DNA of 64,000 nucleotides from Paracidovorax avenae ATCC 19860 (GCF_000176855.2 NC_015138.1:248001-312000), one strand, 5' to 3'; shown: positions 8,485-17,683, counted from the first letter of the stretch. The notes: generated by a model from the letters alone, not told the origin. A program made the numbers and translations.

Positions 8485-11400
8485 CGTTGTCGTCGTCTTC
8501 GGGTTCGCGCAGCAGCCGGGTGAGCCGGTCGAAATCCATCTGGTCGGCGGCGTCCTGCAACTGCGCCAGCACGGCATGGCCGGGATGGTCGGCCCGGGCC
8601 GCGCGCAGCCGGGCGCGGAGCGCGGAGGCCTGGCCGGAGCGGGCCAGGTGGTGCAGTGCTTCCCGCAGCGGCTCCGGCAGTGGTTCCGGCCGCGGTTCCG
8701 CGGAAGCCGCCGCGGCACCGGCCTGCGCCGGGAGAGCGCCGGTGGCGGGGGGCACCTCCTGCGGCGCGGGGTCGTGCAGCCACTGCAGTCCGAGCGCGGA
8801 CTGCAGGGCCTGCAGCAGTTCAGATTCCACCACCGGCTTGCCCACGAAGCCCTGGCACCCGTGGGCGGCCACGCGCGCGCCGTCGTTGTCGAACTGGTTG
8901 GCGGAGACGAAGACGATGGGCAGCACCTCGGCCGGCAGGCATTCGCGCAGCAGCGCGGCGGTCTGCCAGCCGTCCAGATCGTCCATGCTGATGTCCAGCA
9001 GCACCAGATCCGGGGGCGACTGCCGCACGATCTCCAGGCACTCGCGCCCGCTCGCGGCTTCGCGCACGTCGAAGCCCAGCGGCACCAGCAGGCCTGCGAG
9101 CAGCTGGCGCTGCAGCGGCTGGTCGTCCACCACCAGCAGGGTGCGGCGCGGTGGCCGGTAGCCCACCACGGGGCGCAGGGCGGCCTGCGCGGGCTGCCAG
9201 GCGGGATCGGGCGCGACCGCGGGCAGGTACAGGCGCGCGGTGAAGGTGCTGCCCTCGCCCACGGTGCTGCGCACGCTGAGCTGCCCGCCCATGAGTTCGG
9301 TCAGCAGGTGGGTGATGGTCAGGCCCAGGCCGGTGCCGGGCTCGCTGGCGCGGCGGCCGGCACTGCCGCGCTCGAAGGGCAGGAAGATGCGCTCCAGGTC
9401 CTGCGGCTCGATGCCGATGCCGGTGTCGATCACCTCGATGCGCGCGACGTGGGCGCGGAAGTCCAGCCGCAGCCGCACTTCGCCCTGGCGCGTGAAGCGC
9501 ACCGCGTTGGAGAGCAGGTTGATCAGGATCTGCCGCAGGCGCCTGGCGTCCGCGCGGATCCACTCGGGCATGGTGCCCAGTACTTCCACGGCGAAGGCCA
9601 GCCCCCTGGCCTCGGCCTGCGGGCGCAGCATGCCCTCCACGTCGCGCACCAGCTCGGCCAGCGGCAGCGGCGCGACGGCCTGCCGCAGCCGGCCGGCCTC
9701 GATGCGGGCCAGCTCCAGCGAGTCGTCGATCAGCGCATGCATGTGCCGGCCGCTGCGCTCGATGGTGGAGAGCGCGTCGCGCAGCGCGTGGGCGTCCGGC
9801 GGGGCCTTCTGCAGGATCTGGGTGTAGCCCAGGATGCTGTTGAGCGGCGAGCGCAGCTCGTGCGTCATGCCGGCCACGTAGCGCGTCTTGGCCATGTTGG
9901 CGGCCTCGGCACGGTCGCGCGCGGCCTGCAGCTCGGCGTCGGTGCGCTTGTGCGCCTCGATCTCCTGCAGCAGCAGCTGCGTCTGGCGCTCGGATTCGTC
10001 CTGCGCCATGCGCCGGCTGCCGGTGCTGAGCACCACCCACCATGCGCACACCGCGGCCAGCAGCGCCAGCAGGGCATAGACCTTGAGGAACGGCACACGC
10101 AGGAACTGCGCGGGTGTCTCCAGCCCTTCCTGCACGTACACCACGCCCACCAGGAAGGCGACCACTGCGCAGAGCGAGGCGAACACCATCAGGTACTGGC
10201 CCAGCCGGAAGTTCATCTTCGCCGCCCAGGCGCGCGGCAGCAGCAGCGCGGCCAGCGAGCGCAGCTGATCGGCCGCGCGCGATCCGGTCTTGCAGCGGTC
10301 GTGGCAGCGCGACTCGAGCGAGCAGCACAGCGAGCAGATGGCCGCGCCATACGCGGGGCACCGTGCCATGTCCTCGGATTCGAAGCGGTTCTCGCACACG
10401 GCGCAGCGCACCAGCTCGCCCGGGGCCCAACCGGTGGCGGGCTGCCGGGCCAGGTAGTAGCGCCCGCCGGTCCACCACGCGAACAGCGGCGCCAGCGCCA
10501 TCGACAGGGCCAGCGCGATGAAAGGCGAGAAGGCCGCCGCGGCCTCGCCCAGCAGGCCGGCATAGGCGCAGCAGGCCACGGCCGCGGCCACCACCATCGC
10601 GCCCAGGCCGACGGGGTTGAAGTCGTACAGGTGCGCCCGGCGGAACTCGATGCCCCGGGGAGACAGGCCCAGCGGCTTGTTGATGACCAGGTCGGCCACT
10701 AGCGCGCCCACCCAGGCGATCGCCACGTTGCTGTACACCGCCAGCACCTTCTCGAGCGCGCCGAACACGCCCAGCGTCATCAGCAGCGTGGCGATGCCCA
10801 CGTTGAACACCAGCCACACCACGCGCCCCGGGTGGCTGCGCGTGACGCGCGCGAAGAAGTTGGACCAGGCCAGCGAGCCCGCATAGGCATTCGTCAGGTT
10901 GATCTTGATCTGCGAGACCACCACGAACAGCACCGTCACGGCCACCGCCATGCCGGGCAGTCCGAGGGACTGCATCACCTGCCGGAACCCCGCCAGGAAC
11001 ATCTGCGTGGGCTCGGCCGCGCGGTGCACGCCCACCTCGAACTGCAGCGCCGCGAACGCGAGGAAGGCGCCGCCCGCCATCTTGAGCATGCCCATGGCGA
11101 TCCAGCCCGGCCCGGCCACCAGCACCGCGCCCCACCAGCGCCAGCGGTTGGCGGCGGTGCGCTCGGGCAGGAAGCGCAGGAAGTCCACCTGCTCGCCGAT
11201 CTGCACCACCAGCGAGAAGATCACCGCGCAGGCCGCACCGAACATGAGCGGATCGAACTGGCTGCTGCCGCTCTTGAGGCCCGAGAGGCTGGCGAAGTCG
11301 CGGTAGAGCTGGGGCTGCGCCAGCGCGATCCACACGAAGGGCAGCAGCAGCAGGAAGAGCCACAGCGGCTGCGTCCAGGCCTGCAGGCGCGAGATCAGCG

Positions 11401-11941
11401 TGATGCCGCGCATGGCGAGCGGCAGGATGACGAGCGACGAGAGCACGTAGCACCACTGCAGCGGCCAGTCCACCACCAGCTGCAGGGCGAGCGCCATGAT
11501 GGCTGCCTCCAGCGCGAAGAAGATGAAGGTGAACACCGCGTAGATCAGCGAGGTGATGGTCGAGCCCAGGTAGCCGAAGCCCGCGCCGCGCGTGAGCAGG
11601 TCCATGTCCAGACCGTAGCGCGCCGCGCAGTACGCGATCGGCAGGCCGGTGAGGAAGATCAGCACGCCCACCGCGAGGATCGCCCACATCGCGTTGGAAA
11701 AGCCGTAGTTGAGTGCGACCGCGCCGCCGATGGCCTCCAGCGCCAGGAACGAGAGCGAGCCGAATGCCGTGTTCGCCACGCGGAATTCGCTCCAGCGCCG
11801 GAAGCTCTTGGGCGTGTAGCGCAGTGCGTAGTCCTCCATGGACTCGTCGGCCACCCAGGCGTTGTATTCGCGCCGGAAGCGAAAGATCGTCTGCGTCGCG
11901 GCCGGTGCGTCGGCAGGGGGGGCGGTGGGAAGGGCGGCCAT
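8471..11941 (-). CDS. NCS1-type permease fused to hybrid sensor histidine kinase
   Basis: A 1156-residue membrane sensor. Residues about 1-490 form a twelve-helix NCS1 (cytosine/purine/allantoin-type) permease. It is followed by a Cys-rich cluster near 512-545 with CAVC, CSLCC and CHDRC pairs that could bind a metal, then two further membrane segments (about 590-650). A coiled coil leads to the HisKA domain with phospho-acceptor His694 (MTHELRSPLNS). The HATPase has N-box LINLLSNAVRF and G-box GTGLGLTI. A receiver follows with Asp983 (LLDIS), and an Ala/Pro-rich C-terminal tail of about 120 residues ends the protein. The permease part probably reports substrate binding or flux. It is divergent from urtA, so urea or short amides are the likely signal (inference). 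Confidence 0.9.
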   Translation of the reverse strand: MAALPTAPPADAPAATQTIFRFRREYNAWVADESMEDYALRYTPKSFRRWSEFRVANTAFGSLSFLALEAIGGAVALNYGFSNAMWAILAVGVLIFLTGLPIAYCAARYGLDMDLLTRGAGFGYLGSTITSLIYAVFTFIFFALEAAIMALALQLVVDWPLQWCYVLSSLVILPLAMRGITLISRLQAWTQPLWLFLLLLPFVWIALAQPQLYRDFASLSGLKSGSSQFDPLMFGAACAVIFSLVVQIGEQVDFLRFLPERTAANRWRWWGAVLVAGPGWIAMGMLKMAGGAFLAFAALQFEVGVHRAAEPTQMFLAGFRQVMQSLGLPGMAVAVTVLFVVVSQIKINLTNAYAGSLAWSNFFARVTRSHPGRVVWLVFNVGIATLLMTLGVFGALEKVLAVYSNVAIAWVGALVADLVINKPLGLSPRGIEFRRAHLYDFNPVGLGAMVVAAAVACCAYAGLLGEAAAAFSPFIALALSMALAPLFAWWTGGRYYLARQPATGWAPGELVRCAVCENRFESEDMARCPAYGAAICSLCCSLESRCHDRCKTGSRAADQLRSLAALLLPRAWAAKMNFRLGQYLMVFASLCAVVAFLVGVVYVQEGLETPAQFLRVPFLKVYALLALLAAVCAWWVVLSTGSRRMAQDESERQTQLLLQEIEAHKRTDAELQAARDRAEAANMAKTRYVAGMTHELRSPLNSILGYTQILQKAPPDAHALRDALSTIERSGRHMHALIDDSLELARIEAGRLRQAVAPLPLAELVRDVEGMLRPQAEARGLAFAVEVLGTMPEWIRADARRLRQILINLLSNAVRFTRQGEVRLRLDFRAHVARIEVIDTGIGIEPQDLERIFLPFERGSAGRRASEPGTGLGLTITHLLTELMGGQLSVRSTVGEGSTFTARLYLPAVAPDPAWQPAQAALRPVVGYRPPRRTLLVVDDQPLQRQLLAGLLVPLGFDVREAASGRECLEIVRQSPPDLVLLDISMDDLDGWQTAALLRECLPAEVLPIVFVSANQFDNDGARVAAHGCQGFVGKPVVESELLQALQSALGLQWLHDPAPQEVPPATGALPAQAGAAAASAEPRPEPLPEPLREALHHLARSGQASALRARLRAARADHPGHAVLAQLQDAADQMDFDRLTRLLREPEDDDNDEPA

Positions 11942-12002
11942 GCCCGGACCGCATGCAAGAAACGTTCTTGGCGCGGTGCGGGCGGCGGCATGCGCAGGCC
12001 CC

Positions 12003-12018
12003 TACGTTAATTGACGTA
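12003..12018. promoter_or_regulatory. Candidate operator between sensor kinase and urtA
   Basis: The palindrome TACGT-n6-ACGTA (TACGTTAATTGACGTA) lies in the 188 bp divergent gap, 62 bp from the kinase start and 112 bp before urtA. Size, symmetry and position suit a dimeric LuxR-type response regulator. No recognisable -35/-10 pair stands out in the GC-rich surroundings. Confidence 0.45.
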
Positions 12019-12129
12019 TGGGCGCTTCGCAGGGTTCTCCCTAACCTTCATTCCAGCGCGGCACCTGTCGTCCATCCGGTGCGACACCACCGCCGCCTTC
12101 CACCCTCGCCAGACGCAAGGAGCGCCTTC

Positions 12130-13401
12130 ATGAAGCACCCCCTCGACCCCCGGAACGTTTCGTCCCCCCTGGCCAGCGCCGACGCGGGCCGCCGCCGCCT
12201 GCTGCAGGCCATGGGCGCCGCGTCCATCGCCGGCCTGCCGGCCTGGGGCCACGCCCAGCCCACGGCGCAGGTCAACACGACCAAGCTGGCCGTGACCGAC
12301 ACGGAAGTGACCGTGGGCCAGCTGCATTCGGCCACGGGCACGATGGCGATCTCGGAGACGGGCTCCATCCAGGCCGAGCAGCTCGCCATCGACCAGATCA
12401 ACGCCATGGGCGGCGTGCTGGGCCGCAAAATCAAGGTCATCAAGGAAGACGGCGCATCCGACTGGCCCACCTTCGCCGAGAAGGCCAAGAAGCTGCTCAT
12501 CAACGACCACTGCGCGGCGGTGTTCGGCTGCTGGACCAGCGCCTCGCGCAAGGCGGTGCTGCCGATCTTCGAGAAGGAGAACGGCCTGCTGTACTACCCC
12601 ACTTTCTACGAAGGCCTGGAGCAGTCGAAGAACGTGATCTACACCGGCCAGGAGGCCACGCAGCAGATCCTCTACAGCCTGGACTGGGCGCAGAAGGAGA
12701 AGAAGGCCAAGACCTTCTTCCTGATCGGCTCGGACTACATCTGGCCGCGCACCTCGATGAAGATCGCGCGCAAGCACATCGAGAACTTCCAGAAGGGCAA
12801 GGTCGTCGGCGAGGAGTACTACCCGCTGGGCAGCACCAACTTCGGCTCGCTGATGAACAAGATCAAGGTGCAGAAGCCCGACTGCATCTTCGTGGCGGTG
12901 GTGGGCGGCTCCAACGTGGCCTTCTACAAGGCGCTCAAGGCCGCGGGCATCACCGGCGACAAGCAGCTGCTGGTGACGCTGTCGGTCACCGAGGACGAAA
13001 TGACCGGCGTGGGCGGCGAGAACTTCGCGGGCTTCTATTCGTCGATGAAGTACTTCCAGTCGCTGGACAACGAGAACAACAAGAAGTTCGTGGCCGCCTT
13101 CAAGGCCAAGTACGGGCCCAACGCGGTGATCGGCGATGTGACGCAGGCCGGCTACCTGGGCCCCTGGCTCTGGAAGGCCGCGGTGGAGAAGGCCAAGAGC
13201 TTCGACGTGGACAAGGTGGTGGCCGCGTCACCCGGCATCGAACTCAAGACTGCGCCCGAAGGCTACGTGAAGGTGGACGCCAACCACCACCTCTGGAGCA
13301 AGTCGCGCATCGCCCAGGGGCTGCCGGACGGCACGTTCAAGGTGGTGTCCGAATCGCCCGAGCTCATCAAACCGGACCCATTCCCCAAGGGGTATCAGTG
13401 A
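12130..13401 (+). CDS. urtA: Urea/short-chain amide ABC transporter, substrate-binding protein
   Basis: Periplasmic receptor of 423 residues for a branched-chain-amino-acid-type (HAAT) ABC importer. The N-terminus carries a twin-Arg-like signal (RRRLLQAMGAASIAGLP...AWGHAQ), then the UrtA-type receptor fold beginning TEVTVGQLHSATGTMAISE. Motifs typical of UrtA include VFGCWTSASRKAVLPIFE and LYYPTFYEGLEQS. A good ribosome site (AAGGAG) precedes ATG 12130. It heads the cluster urtABCDE-fmdA-fmdB-amiE and is divergent from the sensor kinase. In methylotrophs the homologous FmdD binds formamide and acetamide, so the substrate could be urea, short amides or both. Confidence 0.92.
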   Translation: MKHPLDPRNVSSPLASADAGRRRLLQAMGAASIAGLPAWGHAQPTAQVNTTKLAVTDTEVTVGQLHSATGTMAISETGSIQAEQLAIDQINAMGGVLGRKIKVIKEDGASDWPTFAEKAKKLLINDHCAAVFGCWTSASRKAVLPIFEKENGLLYYPTFYEGLEQSKNVIYTGQEATQQILYSLDWAQKEKKAKTFFLIGSDYIWPRTSMKIARKHIENFQKGKVVGEEYYPLGSTNFGSLMNKIKVQKPDCIFVAVVGGSNVAFYKALKAAGITGDKQLLVTLSVTEDEMTGVGGENFAGFYSSMKYFQSLDNENNKKFVAAFKAKYGPNAVIGDVTQAGYLGPWLWKAAVEKAKSFDVDKVVAASPGIELKTAPEGYVKVDANHHLWSKSRIAQGLPDGTFKVVSESPELIKPDPFPKGYQ

Positions 13402-13402
13402 T

Positions 13403-13525
13403 CACCCCCTGAGGCGCTGCGCGCCTCCCCCTCTCTCGCTGCGCGGGAGGGGGGCGACACCTTCGGTGCGGGGCGGCCCTTCCTCGGTGTCTCTGGCCTG
13501 GGGCCGCGCCGGTTTCCAGGGCCGT
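13403..13525 (+). repeat. Dispersed intergenic repeat, copy B
   Basis: Occupies most of the 203 bp gap between urtA and urtB. It begins a few bases after the urtA stop with CCCCTGAGGCGCTGCGCGCC, and matches copy A (7400-7562, opposite strand) along about 120 bp. GC-rich inverted segments could form hairpins. In this position it may raise urtA over urtB expression by stabilising or partly terminating the transcript, which is inference. Confidence 0.65.
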
Positions 13526-13604
13526 GGGCATTGCCGGCTATGGGGTGCCGGATTTCGCACGGACTGCTTTCCTCCCTGACTGGTTTGCACGCAGGAGCTG
13601 CACC

Positions 13605-14519
13605 ATGACTTTCTCCGAGATGATGAACATCGGCCTGATGCAGGGCTTCGCGGGCCTGAGCCTGTTCGCGGTGCTGCTGCTCATGGGCCTGGGGCTGGCG
13701 ATCATCTTCGGGCAGATGGGCGTGATCAACATGGCGCACGGCGAATTCATGACCATCGGCGCCTACACCATCTACCTGGGCTCGACGCTGACGGCGCAGT
13801 ACGCGCCCGGCTTCATGCCGTTCTACTTCCCGCTGGCCATCGCCGCCGCCTTCGGCTTCGCGTTCGTGGCCGGCTGGCTGGTGGAGTGGGGGCTGATCCG
13901 CCACCTCTACAAGCGCCCGCTCGACACGCTGCTGGCCACCTGGGGCATCAGCCTGGCGCTGCAGCAGTGCTTCCGGACCTTCATCGGCCCCAAGGAAGTG
14001 AGCCCCACGCTGCCGGACTGGCTGATGGGCTCCTGGGCACCCGCGGAGGGGCTGGACATTCCCGTCAACGGCCTGTTCGTGCTGGCCCTGACCGTGGTGG
14101 TGACGGCCGGCGTGCTGATCGCGCTGCACAAGAGCCGCTGGGGCCTGCGGGTGCGCGCCACCGTGAGCAACCGCGTGATGGCCAACGCCATCGGCATCGA
14201 CACCAAGAAGACCGACCGCCTCACCTTCGCCATCGGCTGCGGCATCGCCGGCGTGGCGGGCGCGGCCTTCACCACCATTGGCTCCACGGGGCCCACCTCG
14301 GGCTCGCTCTACATCGTCGATGCCTTCCTCGTCGTGACCTTCGGCGGCGCGGCCAGCCTGCTGGGCACGGTGGTGTCGGCCTTCGGCATCGCGCAGACGC
14401 AGTCGATCACCGAGTTCTTCCTGGCCGGCTCCATGGCCAAGGTGATCACGCTCTCGCTGATCGTGCTGATCCTGATGGTGCGGCCGCAGGGGCTGTTCGC
14501 CTCCAAGGTCCGCCGCTGA
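13605..14519 (+). CDS. urtB: Urea/amide ABC transporter permease UrtB
   Basis: Inner-membrane permease of 304 residues with about eight hydrophobic segments, in the LivH family. It starts at 13605 behind GCAGGAG. Motifs: GLGLAIIFGQMGVINMAHGEFMTIGAY near residues 30-55, typical of LivH/UrtB, and the RATVSNRVMANAIGID loop that contacts the ATPase. It pairs with UrtC to form the translocation channel fed by UrtA. Some bacterial UrtB proteins carry a long periplasmic N-terminal extension; this one does not. Confidence 0.93.
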   Translation: MTFSEMMNIGLMQGFAGLSLFAVLLLMGLGLAIIFGQMGVINMAHGEFMTIGAYTIYLGSTLTAQYAPGFMPFYFPLAIAAAFGFAFVAGWLVEWGLIRHLYKRPLDTLLATWGISLALQQCFRTFIGPKEVSPTLPDWLMGSWAPAEGLDIPVNGLFVLALTVVVTAGVLIALHKSRWGLRVRATVSNRVMANAIGIDTKKTDRLTFAIGCGIAGVAGAAFTTIGSTGPTSGSLYIVDAFLVVTFGGAASLLGTVVSAFGIAQTQSITEFFLAGSMAKVITLSLIVLILMVRPQGLFASKVRR

Positions 14520-14571
14520 TGCGCGCCGCGCCCTGTCGTTCCTTCCTTTCCGCATCCACCGGAGTCCTCCC

Positions 14572-15792
14572 ATGAACGCCCTCAAAGCCTGGGTCCAGCG
14601 CTACCAGCTCGCCAGCCTGGTGCTGCTCACCGTGCTGCTGGCCGTGGTCCTGCCGCTGGCCCTCGACGTGTTCCGCCTGAACCTGGTGGGCAAGTACCTC
14701 ACCTACGCCTTCGTCGCCATCGGCCTGGTGATGGTGTGGGGCTACGGCGGCGTGCTGAGCCTGGGGCAGGGCGTGTTCTTCGGCCTGGGCGGCTACGCCA
14801 TGGCCATGTTCCTGAAGCTCGAGGCCTCCGACCCCATCAGCACGAAGATCCAGTCCACCCCCGGCATCCCGGACTTCATGGACTGGAACCAGATCACGGC
14901 GCTGCCGTCGTTCTGGGTGCCGTTCAAGAGCCTGCCGTTCGCGCTCGCCGCGGTGGTCGTGCTGCCCACGCTGCTGGCCTGGATCGTGAGCTTCGCCATG
15001 TTCAAGCGCCGCGTGGGCGGCGTGTATTTCGCGATCATCACGCAGGCGGTGGCGCTGATCTGCACGGTGCTCATCATCGGCCAGCAGGGCTACACGGGCG
15101 GCGTGAACGGCATGACCGACCTGAAGACGCTCTGGGGCTGGGACACGCGCACCGACAGCGCCAAGGTCATCCTCTACTACGTGTGCGTGGCGCTGCTGGT
15201 GGCGTCCATCGTGCTGTGCCGCTACATCCAGACGAGCAAGCTGGGCACGCTGCTGCTGGCCATGCGCGACAAGGAAGACCGCGTGCGCTTCTCGGGCTAC
15301 GACGTGGCCAACTTCAAGGTCTTCACCTTCTGCCTGGCGGCGGCGCTCTCCGGCATCGGCGGCGCGCTGTTCACGCTGCAGGTGGGCTTCATGTCGCCGA
15401 GCTTCGTGGGCATCGTGCCTTCGATCGAAATGGTGATCTACGCCGCCGTGGGCGGGCGCATGAGCCTGGTGGGCGCGGTGTATGGCGCGCTGCTGGTGAA
15501 CGCGGGCAAGACGTATTTCTCGGAGAGCTTTCCCGACCTGTGGCTGTTCCTCATGGCCGCGCTCTTCATCGGCGTGACCATGGCCTTCCCGATGGGCCTG
15601 GCCGGCCTGTGGGAGGAGCGCATCGTGCCCTGGTGGAAGGGCCGCCGCGAGGCCCTGCGCCGCGCCGCGGTGCCGGCCCCGGCCCCGTGGCCCGCACCCG
15701 CCGCGGAGCCGGAGGCTTCCGCCGCTGCACCCCTGCCACCGGCCGCGCCTGCGGCTCCGCTGCCCCAGGGCACGCGCCACCAGGGCGTCTGA
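14572..15792 (+). CDS. urtC: Urea/amide ABC transporter permease UrtC
   Basis: LivM-family inner-membrane permease, 406 residues, about ten membrane segments between residues 15 and 350. Typical motifs are YAFVAIGLVMVWGYGGVLSLGQGVFFGLGGY and the coupling-loop region MRDKEDRVRFSGYDV. The last 45 residues or so are an Ala/Pro-rich cytosolic tail absent from most homologues. It starts 52 bp after urtB behind a clear GGAG site and ends 29 bp before urtD, consistent with one operon. Confidence 0.93.
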   Translation: MNALKAWVQRYQLASLVLLTVLLAVVLPLALDVFRLNLVGKYLTYAFVAIGLVMVWGYGGVLSLGQGVFFGLGGYAMAMFLKLEASDPISTKIQSTPGIPDFMDWNQITALPSFWVPFKSLPFALAAVVVLPTLLAWIVSFAMFKRRVGGVYFAIITQAVALICTVLIIGQQGYTGGVNGMTDLKTLWGWDTRTDSAKVILYYVCVALLVASIVLCRYIQTSKLGTLLLAMRDKEDRVRFSGYDVANFKVFTFCLAAALSGIGGALFTLQVGFMSPSFVGIVPSIEMVIYAAVGGRMSLVGAVYGALLVNAGKTYFSESFPDLWLFLMAALFIGVTMAFPMGLAGLWEERIVPWWKGRREALRRAAVPAPAPWPAPAAEPEASAAAPLPPAAPAAPLPQGTRHQGV

Positions 15793-15821
15793 ACCTCCAC
15801 CACCGCGCAGGAGACTTTTGC

Positions 15822-16565
15822 ATGAGCAACACCGACTTCGCCCTCGCCGTGGAAGACCTCACCGTCTCCTTCGACGGCTTCAAGGCCATCGACAACCTCA
15901 CGCTGTACGTGGACAGGAACGAGCTGCGCGTGATCATCGGCCCCAACGGCGCGGGCAAGACCACGCTGCTGGACCTGATCTGCGGCAAGACGCGCGCCAC
16001 TGGCGGGAGCATCAAGTTCAAGAACGAGGAGCTGACCCGCATGGCGGAGCACAAGCGCGTGCGCCTGGGCATCGGGCGCAAGTTCCAGACGCCGTCGATC
16101 TACGAGAACCTGTCGGTGTTCCAGAACCTGGAGGTGTCGTATCCGACGGGCCGCACGGTGTTCGGTGCGCTGGCCTTTCGCTGCACCGATGTGGTGAAGG
16201 AGCGCGTGCAGGCGGTGGCGGAAGACATCGGCCTGGCCGAGCGCCTGGAGACCGAGGCCGGGCTGCTGTCGCACGGGCAGAAGCAGTGGCTGGAGATCGG
16301 CATGCTGCTGATGCAGGAGCCGGAGCTGCTGATGCTGGACGAGCCGATCGCGGGGATGAGCGCGCGCGAACGCGAGCTGACGGCGGAGCTGCTGGAGCGC
16401 ATTTGCCGCAACCGCGCGGTGATCGTGATCGAGCACGACATGGAGTTCGTGAAGCGCATCGCGCACAAGGTGACGGTGATGCACCAGGGAAAGATCCTGG
16501 CCGAGGGGCCAATGGACAAGGTGCAGGCCGATCCGAAGGTCATCGACGTGTACCTGGGGCATTGA
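15822..16565 (+). CDS. urtD: Urea/amide ABC transporter ATP-binding protein UrtD
   Basis: Cytosolic ATPase of 247 residues, LivG type. Walker A is GPNGAGKTT (about residues 44-52), the signature region LSHGQKQWLEIGM and Walker B LLMLDEPIAGMS. The HGQ form of the ABC signature is usual for UrtD. The protein ends with the family-typical DVYLGH. It follows urtC at 29 bp. The 401 bp behind it, before urtE, hold a large inverted repeat rather than a gene. Confidence 0.93.
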   Translation: MSNTDFALAVEDLTVSFDGFKAIDNLTLYVDRNELRVIIGPNGAGKTTLLDLICGKTRATGGSIKFKNEELTRMAEHKRVRLGIGRKFQTPSIYENLSVFQNLEVSYPTGRTVFGALAFRCTDVVKERVQAVAEDIGLAERLETEAGLLSHGQKQWLEIGMLLMQEPELLMLDEPIAGMSARERELTAELLERICRNRAVIVIEHDMEFVKRIAHKVTVMHQGKILAEGPMDKVQADPKVIDVYLGH

Positions 16566-16660
16566 GCTATGCGGTGCGAACGACAGTTGCCTTCATTGCC
16601 CCGGTGTCCGAGCGAAGGCCTCATGGCGCGTGGGTTCGGGGTGGCCCGTGGCGGCGGCAT

Positions 16661-16866
16661 GCCCCGCTCCGCGAATGTCCCCCGGCCTGCGGCCTCCTCC
16701 TTTATTTCGCTGCGCGGGGCAGGCCACCACCACGGGCAGCCAGCGCCGCGCGGTTTTCACGGCCGGCAAGGCAGAGCACTGAACTGGCCGGGAGTGCCGG
16801 GTGGCCCCTGCAGCGAAATCAAGGAGGAGGCGAAGCCGGGGGACATTCGCGGAAGGGGCCACCCGG
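16661..16866. repeat. Large imperfect inverted repeat between urtD and urtE
   Basis: Arms of about 60 bp face each other: 16661-16720, with a GCGAATGTCCCCCGG block followed by CCTCCTCCTTTATTTCGCTGC, and the complement at 16806-16866. The arms match at most positions and enclose about 85 bp of non-coding spacer. The transcript could fold into a long hairpin within the urt operon. No open frame in the 401 bp gap looks coding. It may be two copies of a palindromic mobile repeat or an attenuator-like element. Confidence 0.75.
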
Positions 16867-16966
16867 CGATCCCGGCCCGGGCGCACAGCTCGCACCTCTC
16901 TGTCCCCTCTGCCTGCGCAACCGCCAAGCAGGCAACGCACGCCACGCATTCCCCAGGAGCGATCCC

Positions 16967-17656
16967 ATGCTGAAAGTCAAAGACCTCCACGTCGCCTACG
17001 GCCAGAGCGAAGCCCTGCACGGCATCTCGTTCGAAGGCCATGCCAACGAAACCGTCGCCATCATGGGCCGCAACGGCATGGGCAAGACCACCCTCTTCAA
17101 AAGCCTCATGGGCGTGCTCCCCACCAAGAGCGGCAGCATCCGCGTCGCGGACCAGGACGTCACGCGCGACGAAAGCTTCCGCCGCGTCGCCAAAGGCATC
17201 GCCTACGTCCCCCAGGGCCGCATGATCTTCCCCACCCTCACCGTGGAAGAGAACATCCAGACCGGCCTGGAGAACGCCAAAGAGAAGCGCATCCCCGACG
17301 AGATCTACGCCCTCTTCCCCGTGCTCTGGGACATGCGCCGCCGCAAGGGCGGCAATCTCTCCGGCGGCCAGCAGCAGCAACTCGCCATCGCCCGCGCGCT
17401 GGTCACCGACCCCAAGGTGCTGCTGCTCGACGAACCCACCGAAGGCATCCAGCCTTCCATCATCAAGGACATCGCGAAGGCGCTCAACGAGATCCGCCGC
17501 ATGCGCCAGCTCACCATCGTCGTGTCCGAGCAGGTGCTCAGCTTCGCGATGGACGTGGCCGACCGGCTCTTCGTCATCGAAGGCGGGCGCCTGGTGCACG
17601 AGACCACCCGCGCCGACACCGACCAGCAGCGCATCAAGTCCTACCTCTCCGTCTGA
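16967..17656 (+). CDS. urtE: Urea/amide ABC transporter ATP-binding protein UrtE
   Basis: LivF-type ATPase of 229 residues. Walker A is GRNGMGKTT, the Q-loop region YVPQGRMIFPTLTVEEN, the signature LSGGQQQQLAIARAL and Walker B VLLLDEPTEGIQPSII. The MGKT variant and the EGIQPSI segment distinguish UrtE from LivF. It starts at 16967 behind CAGGAG, well separated from urtD by the inverted repeat region, and lies 27 bp before fmdA. Confidence 0.93.
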   Translation: MLKVKDLHVAYGQSEALHGISFEGHANETVAIMGRNGMGKTTLFKSLMGVLPTKSGSIRVADQDVTRDESFRRVAKGIAYVPQGRMIFPTLTVEENIQTGLENAKEKRIPDEIYALFPVLWDMRRRKGGNLSGGQQQQLAIARALVTDPKVLLLDEPTEGIQPSIIKDIAKALNEIRRMRQLTIVVSEQVLSFAMDVADRLFVIEGGRLVHETTRADTDQQRIKSYLSV

Positions 17657-17683
17657 CCACCATCCACCCCCAAGGAGCCTGCC

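Noticed and set aside
8820..11954. 1044-codon alternate frame overlapping the NCS1-kinase gene
   Set aside because: Arg/Gly/Ala/Pro-rich shadow translation without domains, in the same strand but another frame.
16569..16973. 134-codon frame between urtD and urtE
   Set aside because: It crosses both arms of the inverted repeat, has no recognisable domain, and overlaps the urtE start.
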